Below, piece after piece: positions 17,405 to 28,637 of a stretch of DNA of 64,000 bases. Source of the DNA: an uncultured Rhodopila sp. (GTDB lineage: Bacteria > Pseudomonadota > Alphaproteobacteria > Acetobacterales > Acetobacteraceae); the NCBI GenBank assembly GCA_903851415.1, contig CAINOE010000107.1, forward strand, positions 124,001 through 188,000, given 5' to 3'. The first letter of the stretch is position 1; each line of letters begins with the position of its first letter. The position numbers and the translations under genes were made by a program. The notes beneath the pieces are model-generated. The model searched no databases, was not told the origin of the DNA, and saw only the letters and a list, made by a program, of their open reading frames with translations.

Positions 17405-20133
17405 CCCGGCACCATCTCCACTTCGAAGCACTCGATGATGTCGCCTTCCTGGAGGTCCTCGAAGTTGGCGAAGGACAGGCCGCACTCGTAGCCGCGGGCG
17501 ACTTCCTTGACATCATCCTTGAAGCGCTTGAGCTGCGACAGCTCGCCGCTGTGGATCACCACGTTGTCGCGCAGCACCCGGACGCCGGAACCGCGCTTCA
17601 CCATGCCTTCCGTGATCATGCAGCCCGCGACCTTGCCGGTCTTGGTGATGTTGAACACCTTGCGGACCTCGGCGTAGCCCAGGAACTTCTCGCGGGCCTT
17701 CGGCGCAACCTTGCCTTTGACCAGCTTCTCGATGTCGTCCGACACTTCGTAGATGATCGAGAAGTAGCGGATATCGACGCTCTCGCGCTGCGCCAGCTCC
17801 CGCGCCTGGGAGGTCGCGCGGACGTTGAAGCCGATGATGACCGCGCTGGATGCCTTGGCAAGCTGCACGTCGCTTTCGGTGATCTGGCCGACACCGGCCA
17901 GCAATATGCGGACCTTCACTTCCTCATGCGCCAGCTTCAGCACCGTGAGCTGGATCGCTTCGGCGCTGCCCTGCACGTCGGCCTTGATCAGGACCGCGAC
18001 TTCCTTCTGCTCGCCGGCCTGGATGCGCGCCAGCATCTGGTCGAGCGTGCCGCGCGCGCCCACCGCCGCGCCGGCGATCTTGTCGCGCTGGCGGCGTTCG
18101 CGGAACTCGGTGATCTCGCGGGCACGGCTTTCGCTGTCCACCACGACGAACGGCTCACCGGCCGACGGCGCGCCGCTCAGGCCGAGGATCTCGACCGGCG
18201 CCGACGGGCCCGCTTCCGACATCTGACGACCCTTGTCGTCCAGCATGGCGCGCACCCGGCCCCACTCGGAGCCGGCCACGATGATGTCGCCCTGGTTCAG
18301 CGTGCCGCGCTGCACCAGCATGGTGCCGACGGGGCCGCGTCCGCGGTCGAGGCGGCTTTCGATCACCGTGCCTTCCGCCGTGCGGTTCGGATTGGACTTC
18401 AGGTCGAGGATTTCCGCCTGCAGCAGGATCGCCTCGATCAGCTTGTCGAGGCCGGTCTTCTGCTTGGCCGACACCTCGACGTCCTGCGTCTCGCCGCCCA
18501 TCGCCTCGACGACGATGTCGTGGCTGAGCAGTTCCTGCCTGACGCGGTCCGGATTGGCGTCCGGCTTGTCCATCTTGTTGATCGCCACGATGATCGGCGC
18601 GTTGGCCGCTTTCGCGTGGCGGATCGCCTCGATCGTCTGCGGCATCACGCCGTCGTCGGCGGCCACCACCAGGATGACGATGTCCGTCACCGAGGCGCCG
18701 CGCGCCCGCATCGCGGTGAACGCCTCATGGCCCGGCGTGTCGATGAAGGTGATCCGCTCGCCTTCCGGCATGGTCACCTGATAGGCGCCGATATGCTGGG
18801 TGATGCCGCCGGCCTCGCCCGCCGCCACATCGGCGGAACGCAGCGCGTCCAGCAGGGACGTCTTGCCGTGATCGACGTGGCCCATGATGGTCACCACAGG
18901 CGGCCGCAGGATCAGATCGTCATCGACGTCCGCCTGCCCTTCCAGCCCGATTTCGACATCCGATTCCGAGACGCGGCGGGCCCGGTGGCCGAACTCCTGC
19001 ACCACCAGTTCGGCGGTGTCGGCGTCGAGCGACTGGGTGATGGTCGCCATCACGCCCATCTTCATCAACGCCTTGATCACTTCGGGCGCCCGGGCGGCCA
19101 TGCGGTTGGCGAGTTCCTGCACGGTGATCTGGTCCGGCAGAATAACGTCGCGCACCACCTTGACCTGGTCCGCGCGCAGGCGGTCCAGTTCCGCCTGGCG
19201 GCGCTCCCGTTCGCGCTGCCGCCGCACCGAGGCGAGCGAGCGCACCTTTTCGTCGGCACCCTCGATCGCGGCCTGAACGTCGATCCGGCCGGCGCGCCGG
19301 CGGTCGTCCGTGCCCTTCTTGGGCGCGACGACGGGCGGCTTGCGGGCTGGAACGCCACCGGCGCCGGTCCGGCGGGCCGGGCGCGAGTCGTCCTCGTCCT
19401 CAGGGCGGGCGGTGCGCAGGCGCAGCGTCTCGGTCGCCGACGGGGCGGGCTGACCGGCGGGCGCCGGCCTGGCGGCCGGCGGCGCCTTCGCCACGGGCTG
19501 AGCGGGCTCGGCCTGAACCGGCTGCGCCGGGGCGGGCTCCGCGGCGCGGACCTCTTCCTCGGCCTCGTGCGCTTCCTGTTCGGCCGGCGTGCGCGCGGCG
19601 GCCGCCGCGGCTTCCGCGGCCTCCCGGGCGCGGCGCGCGTCGGCTTCCAGCTTGTCGCGGATCGCCTGCTCGGCGGCGAGGCGTTCCACCTCCTCCGCCG
19701 CCTTCCTGGCTTCCTGCTCGCGGCGGCGGGCTTCCTCGGCCGCGGACAGGATCGAGATCTTTTCCTGCTCCCGGCGTTCAGCCTCGCGCTTGGCGGCTTC
19801 GCGCTGCTGTTCCAGCACGGCGCGCTGGCGGGCGGCCTGTTCGGTCTGGGTCAGGGCGCGGCCGGCCCCGGGCGCCGGGCGTCCCGGCTGGGTCTGCGGA
19901 CGCGGCGCGGGCGCCGCACCGGCGGGCGGCGGCGGCGGAGCACCCGCGGCGGCCGAAGGATTGGGCAGCGGCGCACGCTTCTTGCGCACTTCCACCTGCA
20001 CGACTTTTGACCGGCCGTGGCTGAAGCTCTGCCTTACCGAGCCCGCGTCGACGGTCCGTCCCAGTTCCAAACGCCCTGCCGGACGCAGGGAGAGCCGCCC
20101 TTTGCCGCCGTCCTGATCGTTGCTTTCGCTCAT
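17401..20133 (-). CDS. infB: Translation initiation factor IF-2
   Basis: 910 residues. The GTPase brings initiator tRNA to the 30S subunit. The N-terminal third is a long Ala/Glu/Arg-rich coiled region (about residues 30-230) after a short conserved start with [20 protein letters not shown]. The G domain has [14 protein letters not shown] (G1), [12 protein letters not shown] (switch I), [15 protein letters not shown] (G3) and [13 protein letters not shown] (G4). Domains II-IV follow, ending with [23 protein letters not shown] 20133 is two bases after the ylxR stop. Length and architecture are normal for alphaproteobacteria. Confidence 0.98.
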   Translation of the reverse strand: MSESNDQDGGKGRLSLRPAGRLELGRTVDAGSVRQSFSHGRSKVVQVEVRKKRAPLPNPSAAAGAPPPPPAGAAPAPRPQTQPGRPAPGAGRALTQTEQAARQRAVLEQQREAAKREAERREQEKISILSAAEEARRREQEARKAAEEVERLAAEQAIRDKLEADARRAREAAEAAAAAARTPAEQEAHEAEEEVRAAEPAPAQPVQAEPAQPVAKAPPAARPAPAGQPAPSATETLRLRTARPEDEDDSRPARRTGAGGVPARKPPVVAPKKGTDDRRRAGRIDVQAAIEGADEKVRSLASVRRQRERERRQAELDRLRADQVKVVRDVILPDQITVQELANRMAARAPEVIKALMKMGVMATITQSLDADTAELVVQEFGHRARRVSESDVEIGLEGQADVDDDLILRPPVVTIMGHVDHGKTSLLDALRSADVAAGEAGGITQHIGAYQVTMPEGERITFIDTPGHEAFTAMRARGASVTDIVILVVAADDGVMPQTIEAIRHAKAANAPIIVAINKMDKPDANPDRVRQELLSHDIVVEAMGGETQDVEVSAKQKTGLDKLIEAILLQAEILDLKSNPNRTAEGTVIESRLDRGRGPVGTMLVQRGTLNQGDIIVAGSEWGRVRAMLDDKGRQMSEAGPSAPVEILGLSGAPSAGEPFVVVDSESRAREITEFRERRQRDKIAGAAVGARGTLDQMLARIQAGEQKEVAVLIKADVQGSAEAIQLTVLKLAHEEVKVRILLAGVGQITESDVQLAKASSAVIIGFNVRATSQARELAQRESVDIRYFSIIYEVSDDIEKLVKGKVAPKAREKFLGYAEVRKVFNITKTGKVAGCMITEGMVKRGSGVRVLRDNVVIHSGELSQLKRFKDDVKEVARGYECGLSFANFEDLQEGDIIECFEVEMVPG

Positions 20134-20135
20134 GT

Positions 20136-20783
20136 TTATCCGTTGGCACCCGTTTCATCGTTCAACGGCGCGGTTGCCCGCTCCGTGGTCCTCGCGGACC
20201 CCATGGCCCTTGCGGACCCGTTCCTCAACCCGGCCAGCCTGCCCGCTTCCACGGCGAGCGACTCCGCCAATTTGCCCGGCGCGACCGCGACGTGCACCAC
20301 ATTGTCCCGGCCGAAGATCCGGCCCAGGGCTGCGCCCGGGAGCGGATCGATCACCGTCAGTTCCGGACCGAAGCCGGAGAGAAAGCGCTTGCGCTCCGCC
20401 TCGCTGCCGTCCGATGCCTGCACCACCAGGCGAGTCTGTCCGAGGCGCAGCACTTCGCGCGCTTTCTCGAATCCTGCAATAGCCTGTCCGGCGCGCCGGG
20501 TCAGGCCCAAAATTTCGCTGATCCGCCGAACCAGCGCCGCCTGGAGTAGACCGGAAAGATCGGATGGCAGCGACACGGGACCGCGTGCGGCCCTGGCAAA
20601 GGCCCGGGCAAGATGGCGATCCGCCGAACCCCCGGTTTGCCGTTCTTTTTGGCGCCCTTCGTCTCCGGCGCTTTGCAAGCCTATCACATCCGCGGAGGCG
20701 CTCAACCAGATTCCCCGGCCGGGCAGCCTTGCAGCCAGGTCCGGAACCACCTGGCGATCCGGTCCGATCACAAATCGGATCAT
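20136..20783 (-). CDS. ylxR: YlxR-L7Ae-like nucleic-acid-binding protein; true start upstream of first ATG
   Basis: From ATG 20783 it encodes 215 residues: the end of a YlxR (DUF448) domain ([20 protein letters not shown], then [11 protein letters not shown]) and a C-terminal L7Ae-like region ([20 protein letters not shown] to VHVAVAPG). The conserved YlxR opening LRRCVVTRERLPKER is encoded in frame directly upstream (to 20828), and the frame stays open into the nusA end. There is no ATG, GTG or TTG in that extension, so translation probably begins at a CTG (for example 20828) or by coupling to nusA. YlxR proteins are RNA-binding or nucleoid-associated and typically sit between nusA and infB. 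Confidence 0.88.
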   Translation of the reverse strand: MIRFVIGPDRQVVPDLAARLPGRGIWLSASADVIGLQSAGDEGRQKERQTGGSADRHLARAFARAARGPVSLPSDLSGLLQAALVRRISEILGLTRRAGQAIAGFEKAREVLRLGQTRLVVQASDGSEAERKRFLSGFGPELTVIDPLPGAALGRIFGRDNVVHVAVAPGKLAESLAVEAGRLAGLRNGSARAMGSARTTERATAPLNDETGANG

Positions 20784-20886
20784 CCGCTCCTTCGGCAGCC
20801 GCTCGCGCGTGACAACGCAGCGGCGCAGCGGCCCGGCTTCCGGCTCCTCCTCGTCCGGGGCTTCCGCCCCGGCGTCAGCCTCGATC

Positions 20887-22425
<1,539 letters not shown>

Positions 22426-22436
22426 GGCAACCTCTG

Positions 22437-22970
22437 TCAGTTGGCGAGCGGCGGCGTTGCGGTGGCTTCGATCAGGGCGTCCGTGAGGACCAGTTTCGCC
22501 CGGCGAATGTCCGGGTGACGAATCACGACTTCAGAACCATCGTCGAGGCGGATCCTGGCGGCGGTGTCGTCGGCGCCGAGCACGATTCCGGAAAACCGCT
22601 TCCGCCCGTCCTGCGGAAAATAGGTTTCCACCTTGGCGAGATGGCCGGCGAACCGGTTCCAGTCCTTCACCCGGGTCAGCGGCCGGTCGATGCCGGCGGA
22701 GCTGACCTCCAAGGTCCAGGCTCCGGGGATGGGATCGTCCACGTCGATCGCGGCGCTGACATCATGGCTGATCTGCTCGCAGTCCTCGACCGAAATCTGC
22801 GATCCGTCCCGCCGATCGGCCATGACCTGGACGGTCGGGCGCTCGCGGCCGAGCACGGCAACCCGGACAAGCTCGAAGCCCATCGATTCGAGCCGGGGCC
22901 CGATGATGGCCGCCAGCCTGGCTTCCAGGGTGTTGGTTGGCTCGTTTCCGTCCACAATCGTGTCGCCCAA
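22437..22970 (-). CDS. rimP: Ribosome maturation factor RimP
   Basis: RimP is needed for 30S subunit maturation. Up to 177 residues: [40 protein letters not shown] and [17 protein letters not shown] [12 protein letters not shown] are the family signatures, followed by an Sm-like C-terminal barrel. The listed start is TTG 22970; GTG 22955 is an equally good choice because the conserved part begins later. It is the first gene of the operon and lies directly after a terminator-like hairpin, which suggests transcriptional attenuation. Confidence 0.95.
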   Translation of the reverse strand: MGDTIVDGNEPTNTLEARLAAIIGPRLESMGFELVRVAVLGRERPTVQVMADRRDGSQISVEDCEQISHDVSAAIDVDDPIPGAWTLEVSSAGIDRPLTRVKDWNRFAGHLAKVETYFPQDGRKRFSGIVLGADDTAARIRLDDGSEVVIRHPDIRRAKLVLTDALIEATATPPLAN

Positions 22971-23003
22971 AACAAAAAGAGGCGGCCGGTTAAGGCCACC
23001 TCC
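22969..23003 (-). terminator. Terminator-like hairpin in the rimP-nusA leader
   Basis: On the minus strand GAGGTGGCC, a six-base loop (TTAACC), GGCCGCCTC, then TTTTTGTTTT. The 9-bp stem has one G-U pair and is followed by a T-rich tract: a complete intrinsic terminator. It lies between any rimP promoter and the rimP start, and no gene upstream on this strand ends here, so an attenuator role is likely. Confidence 0.6.
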
Positions 23004-23112
23004 GTACTACAGCGGAGAATGATTTCATCGTGAGGTAGCGCGGCGTCACTAAAATTGCAACCCTTCGCGTCCCGTTAACCTTTTTCTCGCATCTTTCCGG
23101 CATCCTGCCGGC

Positions 23113-24228
23113 ATGAAGCGTTTGGAATGCCTCGACGGGCTGCGCGGAATGCTCGCGGTGTATGTGCTGCTGGGGCACATGGCGCCGTTCGCGCTGCTGC
23201 CGGATTTCGTCCAGAGCCTGGTGTCGCATGGCGGCGCGGCGGTCGATCTGTTCTTCGTGCTGAGCGGCCTCGTCATCGTCAAGGCGCTGGATCGGGCTGG
23301 CGGGCATGCCGAGGCGTTCCTGATCGCGCGGGCGGCGCGGATTTTCCCGGTGTTCCTGCCGGTGTTCGCGGTTTCGGTGGCGCTGCAGGCATGGCCGTGC
23401 GGGTTTGACGCGATGCCCTGGGTTGGCCCGGACAACGCGGCGCGGTCGATCTGCGTGACGGCGTGGCCGCCGGCCTGGCTGTCGGAAATCCTGGCGCACC
23501 TGACGATGACGCACGGGCTGTTTCCGAAGGCGGTGCTGCCGGATGTGTGGGTCAGCTTCCTGGGGGCGACGTGGAGCCTGTCCACCGAGTGGCAGTTCTA
23601 TGTCCTGGCCCTGGCGTTGCACCCCTTCGGACAGCGGCGGCTGGTTTGGGTGCTGCTGGCAATGGCGGCCGCGGGGACGGCATGGCGGCTGTCGGCGCCG
23701 GAGCCGTGGCAGTTCAGCCGGGCGTTCCTGCCGAACAAGGCGCAGTTCTTTGCCCTGGGGGTGGCGAGCGTGCCGTTGCTGCGATCCGAGGCCGGCGCGT
23801 TGCGGCGATACGCGGCCGTGTTGGCTGCGACGGTGGCGGTGTGCACGACGCACGGCAGTTTGGGACGGCTGCTGCCGCCGCTGGCCTGGACGATGTGCCT
23901 GGCGGTGCAAATGCGGCCGGATGCGTTCGGTATGCGCTGGGCGGGGCTGGTGTTGCGCAGCCGGGTGGCGGCGTATCTGGGGGCGATATCCTACTGCGTT
24001 TATCTGGTGAACGAGCCGATCCACAAGCTGATGAGCGGGGTTCTGAGCGAGATGGCGGTGGGAAATGCGCTGCTGTTCACATTGATGTGGGTTCCGGTGT
24101 CGATCCTGTTGCCGATTGGCGTGTCCGCCTGGCTGCATTGGCACCTGGAGGTCCCGGCGCTGCGCTGGGGGCGGTCGGTCGCGCAGGCTGTCGCGACGCG
24201 AGGCGGGCGTGCGGCGCGGGCGGCCTGA
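23113..24228 (+). CDS. Acyltransferase 3 family membrane protein
   Basis: 371 residues, multi-pass. The N-terminus ECLDGLRGMLAVYVLLGHMA carries the D-G-L-R-G and conserved His of the acyltransferase 3 (OafB/NodX-like) family, followed by VDLFFVLSGLVI and repeated hydrophobic segments to VPVSILLPIGVSAWLHW. These enzymes acylate sugars of polysaccharides, glycolipids or secondary metabolites at the inner membrane. It is divergent from rimP and stands alone; the substrate is unknown. Confidence 0.88.
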   Translation: MKRLECLDGLRGMLAVYVLLGHMAPFALLPDFVQSLVSHGGAAVDLFFVLSGLVIVKALDRAGGHAEAFLIARAARIFPVFLPVFAVSVALQAWPCGFDAMPWVGPDNAARSICVTAWPPAWLSEILAHLTMTHGLFPKAVLPDVWVSFLGATWSLSTEWQFYVLALALHPFGQRRLVWVLLAMAAAGTAWRLSAPEPWQFSRAFLPNKAQFFALGVASVPLLRSEAGALRRYAAVLAATVAVCTTHGSLGRLLPPLAWTMCLAVQMRPDAFGMRWAGLVLRSRVAAYLGAISYCVYLVNEPIHKLMSGVLSEMAVGNALLFTLMWVPVSILLPIGVSAWLHWHLEVPALRWGRSVAQAVATRGGRAARAA

Positions 24229-24295
24229 TCGCGGCAACCAACTTTTGCCGCTCCGCCTGTGCAGGCCGATTTGCTCAGGCTATAGAAACGGAACA

Positions 24296-25345
24296 ATGAA
24301 ACCTCCCCATGGCAACCGCCCCGGCGGCTCGTCGCGTCCCCCGTCCGACCGCGGCCCGTATCGCGGGCCTGGCGCCTCGTCCTCACGTCCGTCCGGCGGC
24401 CCGGGAGGCGGCGGGTCGCGCGGCGGCGACTCCGGTCCGCGCGACTTTCAGAAGCCCCGCCCGCATGGCGCGCCGAAAATGGGGGCGCCGAAGAGCGGCC
24501 CGCGGGATGGAGGTCCCCGCCCGGGCGGCTCGGACGGCGGGTTCAAGCCGCGTCCGGAGCAGGCGCAGCGGTCCGGCGGCGGGGGCGGCTATCGGCCGCG
24601 GGAACACGAAGCGCCGCGGGCGCCGGCGGATTCGCCGAAGGGCACCGTCTGGCTGTACGGACATCATGCGATTGCGGCAGCGCTGGCCAATCCGGCGCGG
24701 CGGCTGCGCCGGCTGCTGCTGACGGACGAAGCCGAGGCGGCAATCTCGAAGCACCTGCCGCCGCCCTGGGCGATTGCGCCGGAACGGGTGGACCGCGCAC
24801 GGCTCGATCTGCTGCTCGGGCGCGATGTGGTGCACCAGGGCGCGGCGCTGCTGGCGGACCCGCTGGCGCCGCCGAGCCTGCAGTCGGTGCTGGAGAAGCC
24901 CGGGGTGATCGTCGTGCTGGATCAGGTAACCGATCCGCGCAATGTCGGGGCGATCATGCGGTCCGCCGCGGCGTTCGGGGCGGCGGCGGTGATCACCCAG
25001 GACCGCAATGCGCCGGAGGAGACCGGCGGTCTGGCCAAGGCCGCGTCCGGCGCGCTGGAGACGTTGCCGCTGCTGCGGGCGGTGAATATCGCCCGGACGA
25101 TTATTGCGCTGAAGGCGGCGAATGTCTGGTGCATCGGGCTGGATGCAGCCGGGAAACCGCTGTCCGGCCCCGCATTCGCCGACAGAAGGGTGGCGCTGGT
25201 GCTGGGGGCGGAGGGCGAGGGCTTGCGCCGCCTGACCAAGGAAACCTGCGACGAGATCGCCGGGCTGACGATCGCCGGCGCGGTCGAGAGCCTGAACGTC
25301 TCCGCAGCTGCGTCCATAGCGTTATATGAGCTGACGCGGCGCTGA
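24296..25345 (+). CDS. rlmB: SpoU/TrmH-family 23S rRNA 2'-O-methyltransferase (RlmB-like)
   Basis: 349 residues from ATG 24296. The first 110 or so are a basic, Gly/Pro/Arg/Ser-rich disordered extension. Then come the substrate-binding domain (WLYGHHAIAAALANPARRLR) and the SPOUT catalytic domain with its three motifs: VLDQVTDPRNVGAIMRSAAA, LVLGAEGEGLRRL and VESLNVSAAASIALYE, forming the trefoil-knot SAM site. RlmB methylates G2251 of 23S rRNA in E. coli; the long low-complexity leader is an extra RNA-binding candidate. The gene stands alone. Confidence 0.88.
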   Translation: MKPPHGNRPGGSSRPPSDRGPYRGPGASSSRPSGGPGGGGSRGGDSGPRDFQKPRPHGAPKMGAPKSGPRDGGPRPGGSDGGFKPRPEQAQRSGGGGGYRPREHEAPRAPADSPKGTVWLYGHHAIAAALANPARRLRRLLLTDEAEAAISKHLPPPWAIAPERVDRARLDLLLGRDVVHQGAALLADPLAPPSLQSVLEKPGVIVVLDQVTDPRNVGAIMRSAAAFGAAAVITQDRNAPEETGGLAKAASGALETLPLLRAVNIARTIIALKAANVWCIGLDAAGKPLSGPAFADRRVALVLGAEGEGLRRLTKETCDEIAGLTIAGAVESLNVSAAASIALYELTRR

Positions 25346-25352
25346 TCTTTCC

Positions 25353-25381
25353 GTCATGGCCGGCTTGTCCGGGCCACCTCG
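25353..25381. repeat. REP-like palindrome, half copy
   Basis: GTCATGGCCGGCTTGTCCGG and following bases: one arm of the family of 15240-15318, just after the rlmB stop, followed by a degenerate second arm (GGCTACTCCGGGCCC). Confidence 0.5.
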
Positions 25382-25443
25382 CGCGGCACATACTGGCGTA
25401 GGAGGCTCGGCTACTCCGGGCCCTGCCGCGCGGGGAGATTGCC

Positions 25444-26256
25444 ATGCCCGAGCCACCCCCGGGCCCGAACGCCGGGAGATTCGATACCGCCCCTGCCGCG
25501 GCGGCATTGCTGCGCGCGAGGCTGGATCGGGTGCTGGTGTCCCCGCTGGCCGCCGGCGTGGCTCCGGCGACCGAAGCCGAGGGCGCGGCGGTGCAGTTCG
25601 CCCTGGCCGGCCTGACCGGAGCGGTGCCCCCGGCCGGCTTCAAGATCGGCGCGACCGGAAGACGGATGCAGGCCTATCTGGGGGTTGATACGCCCATCGG
25701 CGGCTTCATGCGCGGCGCCGACATCTACCGCGCCCATGCGGAACTGCGGTTCGCGGACTTCCTCCGGCCGGGGGTGGAGTGCGAGGTGGCGGTGCGGCTG
25801 GCGGCCGATTTGCCGCCCGGACCGTGCTCCTTCGATCAGGCTTTGGCTGCGGTCGGGGAGTTCGTCGCGGGGATTGAGCTTGTCGAGAACCGGTATGGCG
25901 ATGTCGCGGCGCTCGGAACGCCAATGCTGGTGGCGGACCAGATGTACCACGCGGCGGCGGTGGTCGGGGATCAGGGCGGGGTCGATTGGCGGGCGCTGGA
26001 TATCGGCGCGCTGCGGGGCCGGATCAGCCTGGATGACGGTTTCTCCGACGCGGGGGTGACGAGCGATCTGCTCGGGCATCCGCTGAACGCGCTGGCGCTG
26101 CTGGCCGCATCGCCCGTGGCGGCGGCGTTCGGCGGGCTGAAGGCGGGCCAGGTCGTGATGCTCGGCAGCGTGACGCCGCCGGTCTGGCTGAGCGGTCCGG
26201 CCGCGGTGAGAGTGGAATTCCCGCCGCTGCCTGCGGTGACGCTGCGGCTGGGGTGA
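25444..26256 (+). CDS. 2-keto-4-pentenoate hydratase-like protein (FAH superfamily)
   Basis: 270 residues. MhpD/TesE-like enzymes hydrate 2-hydroxypentadienoate in meta-cleavage of aromatics. Visible: GFKIGATGRRMQAYLGVD, GVECEVAVRLAADLP (metal-binding E-x-E region), AGIELVENRY and the closing LLGHPLNALALLA. No other meta-cleavage gene is nearby, so the real substrate is open. Confidence 0.85.
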   Translation: MPEPPPGPNAGRFDTAPAAAALLRARLDRVLVSPLAAGVAPATEAEGAAVQFALAGLTGAVPPAGFKIGATGRRMQAYLGVDTPIGGFMRGADIYRAHAELRFADFLRPGVECEVAVRLAADLPPGPCSFDQALAAVGEFVAGIELVENRYGDVAALGTPMLVADQMYHAAAVVGDQGGVDWRALDIGALRGRISLDDGFSDAGVTSDLLGHPLNALALLAASPVAAAFGGLKAGQVVMLGSVTPPVWLSGPAAVRVEFPPLPAVTLRLG

Positions 26257-26273
26257 GGCCGGCGCGTCCGGCC
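26257..26273. terminator. GC hairpin between convergent genes
   Basis: GGCCGG, five-base loop, CCGGCC, right after the hydratase stop and 17 bases before the end of the convergent GFA gene. There is no T-tract; weak candidate. Confidence 0.3.
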
Positions 26274-26289
26274 GGCCGGCCCCCGGATC

Positions 26290-26697
26290 TTACCCCGGCA
26301 TCTTCGGGAAGCTCTGCAGCTCCGTTTGCAGAGCGGCCCAGGGCAGCGCACTATCGCAGTAAAGCTGCATCGCCGGCTTGACCGAGGCCGGGTCGTCCAG
26401 CGTGCCAGCCGTAACCATCGTGATGCCCGGCATGACATCAACCCATTGCGTAATGGTGGAGCCACACTCCGGGCAGAACGCGCGGTGCGTCGGCTTGCCG
26501 CTATCGGCGATGTCGTCGAACTGCTTCGTGGTGCCGGTGACGGAGAGGCTGTCGGCAGGCACCCCGACGACCGTCGCGAAGGCACTGCCGGTGCTGTTCT
26601 GGCAACTGCGGCAATGGCAGATGCCGACAAACGCGGGTTCGGCGGAAGAACGGTAGGAGACCTTGCCGCAGCGGCAATGTCCGGTGATCTCCGGCAT
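26290..26697 (-). CDS. GFA/CENP-V family zinc protein
   Basis: 135 residues. Zinc ligands show in HCRCGKVSY, CHCRSCQNSTGSAF and AFCPECGSTI, the Cys pattern of the glutathione-dependent formaldehyde-activating (GFA) family. Despite the family name most members have no proven activity. It is a single gene, convergent with the hydratase. Confidence 0.88.
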   Translation of the reverse strand: MPEITGHCRCGKVSYRSSAEPAFVGICHCRSCQNSTGSAFATVVGVPADSLSVTGTTKQFDDIADSGKPTHRAFCPECGSTITQWVDVMPGITMVTAGTLDDPASVKPAMQLYCDSALPWAALQTELQSFPKMPG

Positions 26698-26775
26698 AGT
26701 GGATTTCCCCCTTTGATTGAGCAGCGGGAGAATACTGTCACGCCAATCGTCTGATTTCCAGAACCGAATGCTCTG

Positions 26776-27111
26776 TCACACAAACTTTGCTTCGAACGGC
26801 GGCAGCAGGTCCGGCGCCTCGAACTCGATCACCCAGAGGTCGGGATCGAACTTCACCTGGCGCGCGATGCAGGCGTCGGCGGTCTCCTGATCCACCGGAG
26901 CGGGACCGGTGGCGCGCATCCAGGCCAGGTCGCCCTCGCCCGAGCGCACCTGCGACAGGACGCAAATCTCTTTGTCGCGGCGGAGCACCACCAGCACGCC
27001 GCCGGCATCGGCATCACCCTTGCGCAGCACGGCACCGAAACGGCCATCGGCGTTGCCCATGCGCAGCGCCATGCTGACCCAGATCGCGGCCTTGACCCGG
27101 GGCTCGCTCAT
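26776..27111 (-). CDS. DUF1491 family protein
   Basis: 111 residues from ATG 27111, overlapping the acyl-CoA dehydrogenase stop by four bases (ATGA). The sequence VKAAIWVSMALRMGN, GDADAGGVLVVLRRD and DPDLWVIEFEAPDLLPPF matches my memory of the alphaproteobacterial DUF1491 family. Function unknown. The coupling suggests co-expression with the dehydrogenase. Confidence 0.8.
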   Translation of the reverse strand: MSEPRVKAAIWVSMALRMGNADGRFGAVLRKGDADAGGVLVVLRRDKEICVLSQVRSGEGDLAWMRATGPAPVDQETADACIARQVKFDPDLWVIEFEAPDLLPPFEAKFV

Positions 27112-28286
27112 TTGCCGATGATCCGGCGGGCGATCGCCATGCGGTGGACCTCGGAGGGGCCTTCGTAGACGCGCATCGTGCGGACCTTCTGGGCCATCAG
27201 TTGCAGCGGCAGTTCCTTGGCGACACCCATGGCGCCGAAGGATTGCATCGCGTGGTCGATGACCTCGGTCGCCATTTCCGTGCCGAACAGCTTGACCATG
27301 GAGGCCTCGGTGCGCACGTCCCTGCCCGCATCGGCTTTCGTTGCGGCGTCGTACACCATCAGCCGGCACGCATGGATCTTCACCGCCGCATCCGCCACCC
27401 ACCACTGTATCGCCTGCCGATCGGCCAGGCGCTGGCCGAAGGTGACGCGTTGCTTGATGTGCTCGACCATCATGTCGAGGGCGCGGCGCGACATGCCGAT
27501 GCACCAGGCGCCCATCTGCAGCCGCCGCACCGTCAGGCGAAGCTGCATCGGCGCGTAGCCCTTGCCTTCCGTGCCCAGAAGCTGGGTGGCGGGGATGCGG
27601 CAGTCCTCGAACACCAGTTCGTAAGTGCGCTGGCCGCCGAGCATGGGGATTTCGCGCTCGATGATGAAGCCTTTGGTGCCGCGCTCGACGATGAAGGCGG
27701 TAACGCCGTCGGCGCGCTTGCCCTCACCCGTGCGGGCCATGACGATGACGAAATCGGCCTGCGGCACGCGGCTGACCCAGATTTTGCGGCCGTTGATGAC
27801 CCAGTCGGCGCCGTCCTTCACCGCGCGGGTGGTCATGCCGGCGGGGTCGCCGCCGGCGCCGGGCTCGGAGATGGCAATGGCGGAGTGCGCGTCGCCGCGC
27901 GCGTAGGGTTCGAGGTATTTCGTTTTTTGCTCGTCGTTGGCGACGGCGATCAGCATGTGCAGGTTGGGGCTGTCGGGCGGGAAGATGAACGGGACGCAGG
28001 TGCGGCCTTGTTCTTCATAGACGCCTACGAGCGCGGTGTATGGCAGGTTGGCGCCGCCGTATTCTTCCGGAACGTCCAGGCCCCAGAGGCCGAGTTCCTT
28101 GCAGATGCCGAGCAGGCGCTGTTCATCTTCCGGCGGCAGGCCCGATTTCCCGCCGGCGGTTTCGCGGGCGAGTACGGATTTTTCCAGCGGCATCACGTCG
28201 CGATCGATGAATTTGGCGACGAGGTCCTGAAGCATGCGGTGTTCTTCGGGCAGTTCGAACATGCAATATTGTCCCGGTTGGCTCAT
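27108..28286 (-). CDS. Acyl-CoA dehydrogenase
   Basis: 392 residues, full length for the FAD-dependent family that makes the 2,3-double bond in acyl-CoA. Visible: LGLWGLDVPEEYGGANL, AIAISEPGAGGDPAGM (FAD/substrate loop), WVINGRKIWVSRVPQADFVI and the C-terminal QSFGAMGVAKELPL. The catalytic Glu lies in VYEGPSEVHRMAIARRI. It sits with DUF1491, enoyl-CoA hydratase and CaiB-like genes on the same strand, forming an acyl-CoA degradation group interrupted by repeats. Substrate chain type not determined. Confidence 0.92.
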   Translation of the reverse strand: MSQPGQYCMFELPEEHRMLQDLVAKFIDRDVMPLEKSVLARETAGGKSGLPPEDEQRLLGICKELGLWGLDVPEEYGGANLPYTALVGVYEEQGRTCVPFIFPPDSPNLHMLIAVANDEQKTKYLEPYARGDAHSAIAISEPGAGGDPAGMTTRAVKDGADWVINGRKIWVSRVPQADFVIVMARTGEGKRADGVTAFIVERGTKGFIIEREIPMLGGQRTYELVFEDCRIPATQLLGTEGKGYAPMQLRLTVRRLQMGAWCIGMSRRALDMMVEHIKQRVTFGQRLADRQAIQWWVADAAVKIHACRLMVYDAATKADAGRDVRTEASMVKLFGTEMATEVIDHAMQSFGAMGVAKELPLQLMAQKVRTMRVYEGPSEVHRMAIARRIIGK

Positions 28287-28315
28287 GGGGTGCGGCCCGG
28301 CCGATCCGCCTCCGT

Positions 28316-28397
28316 GTCATGGCCGGACTTGGTCCGGCCATCCACGACTTCCGGTGCCAAGTCGACCAAAGACGTGGATGGCCGGGCCAAGCCCCAT
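28316..28397. repeat. Dispersed REP-like palindrome, variant
   Basis: Starts with GTCATGGCCGGACTTGG, has TCCGGCCATCCACG near one third, and returns with CGTGGATGGCCGGGCCAAG: a long inverted repeat of the same family as 15240-15318. A half arm (GGCCAAGCCCGGCCATGAC) follows at about 28572-28590. Confidence 0.65.
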
Positions 28398-28431
28398 AGC
28401 TATATTGCGTAGAGCACGGCTTTTCCCCACC

Positions 28432-28508
28432 GTCATGGCCCGGCTGGTCCGGGCCACCTATGCCAGCACGCTGCCGCGATAGGTGGTCCGGACAAGCCGG
28501 GCCATGAC
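28432..28508. repeat. Dispersed REP-like palindrome, long form
   Basis: 77 bases from GTCATGGCCCGGCTGGTCCG to CGGACAAGCCGGGCCATGAC, with inner arms CCACCTAT and ATAGGTGG. Near-perfect hairpin and the second full-length copy after 15240. Together with 28316-28397 it fills most of the gap between the acyl-CoA dehydrogenase and the enoyl-CoA hydratase; no gene is seen there. Confidence 0.75.
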
Positions 28509-28637
28509 GATGAAAGAGCGACGCCTCGGCCAAACTTTTCTCCGGCTGCGCCTTATCCTGATAGCTATGGGGCCAAGCCCGGCCATGACACAAAAAGAGT
28601 GCCGCCCCAACGCCAAGCGGGCCGGCGGCACGCACGA

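Noticed and set aside
17551..20010. An 819-codon plus-strand open frame opposite infB.
   Set aside because: It is the antisense of IF-2, His/Arg/Asp-rich with no domain; infB is unmistakable on the other strand.
22990..24237. A minus-strand Arg/Gln/His-rich frame opposite the acyltransferase.
   Set aside because: No domain; the composition is that of an antisense frame of a GC-rich membrane gene.
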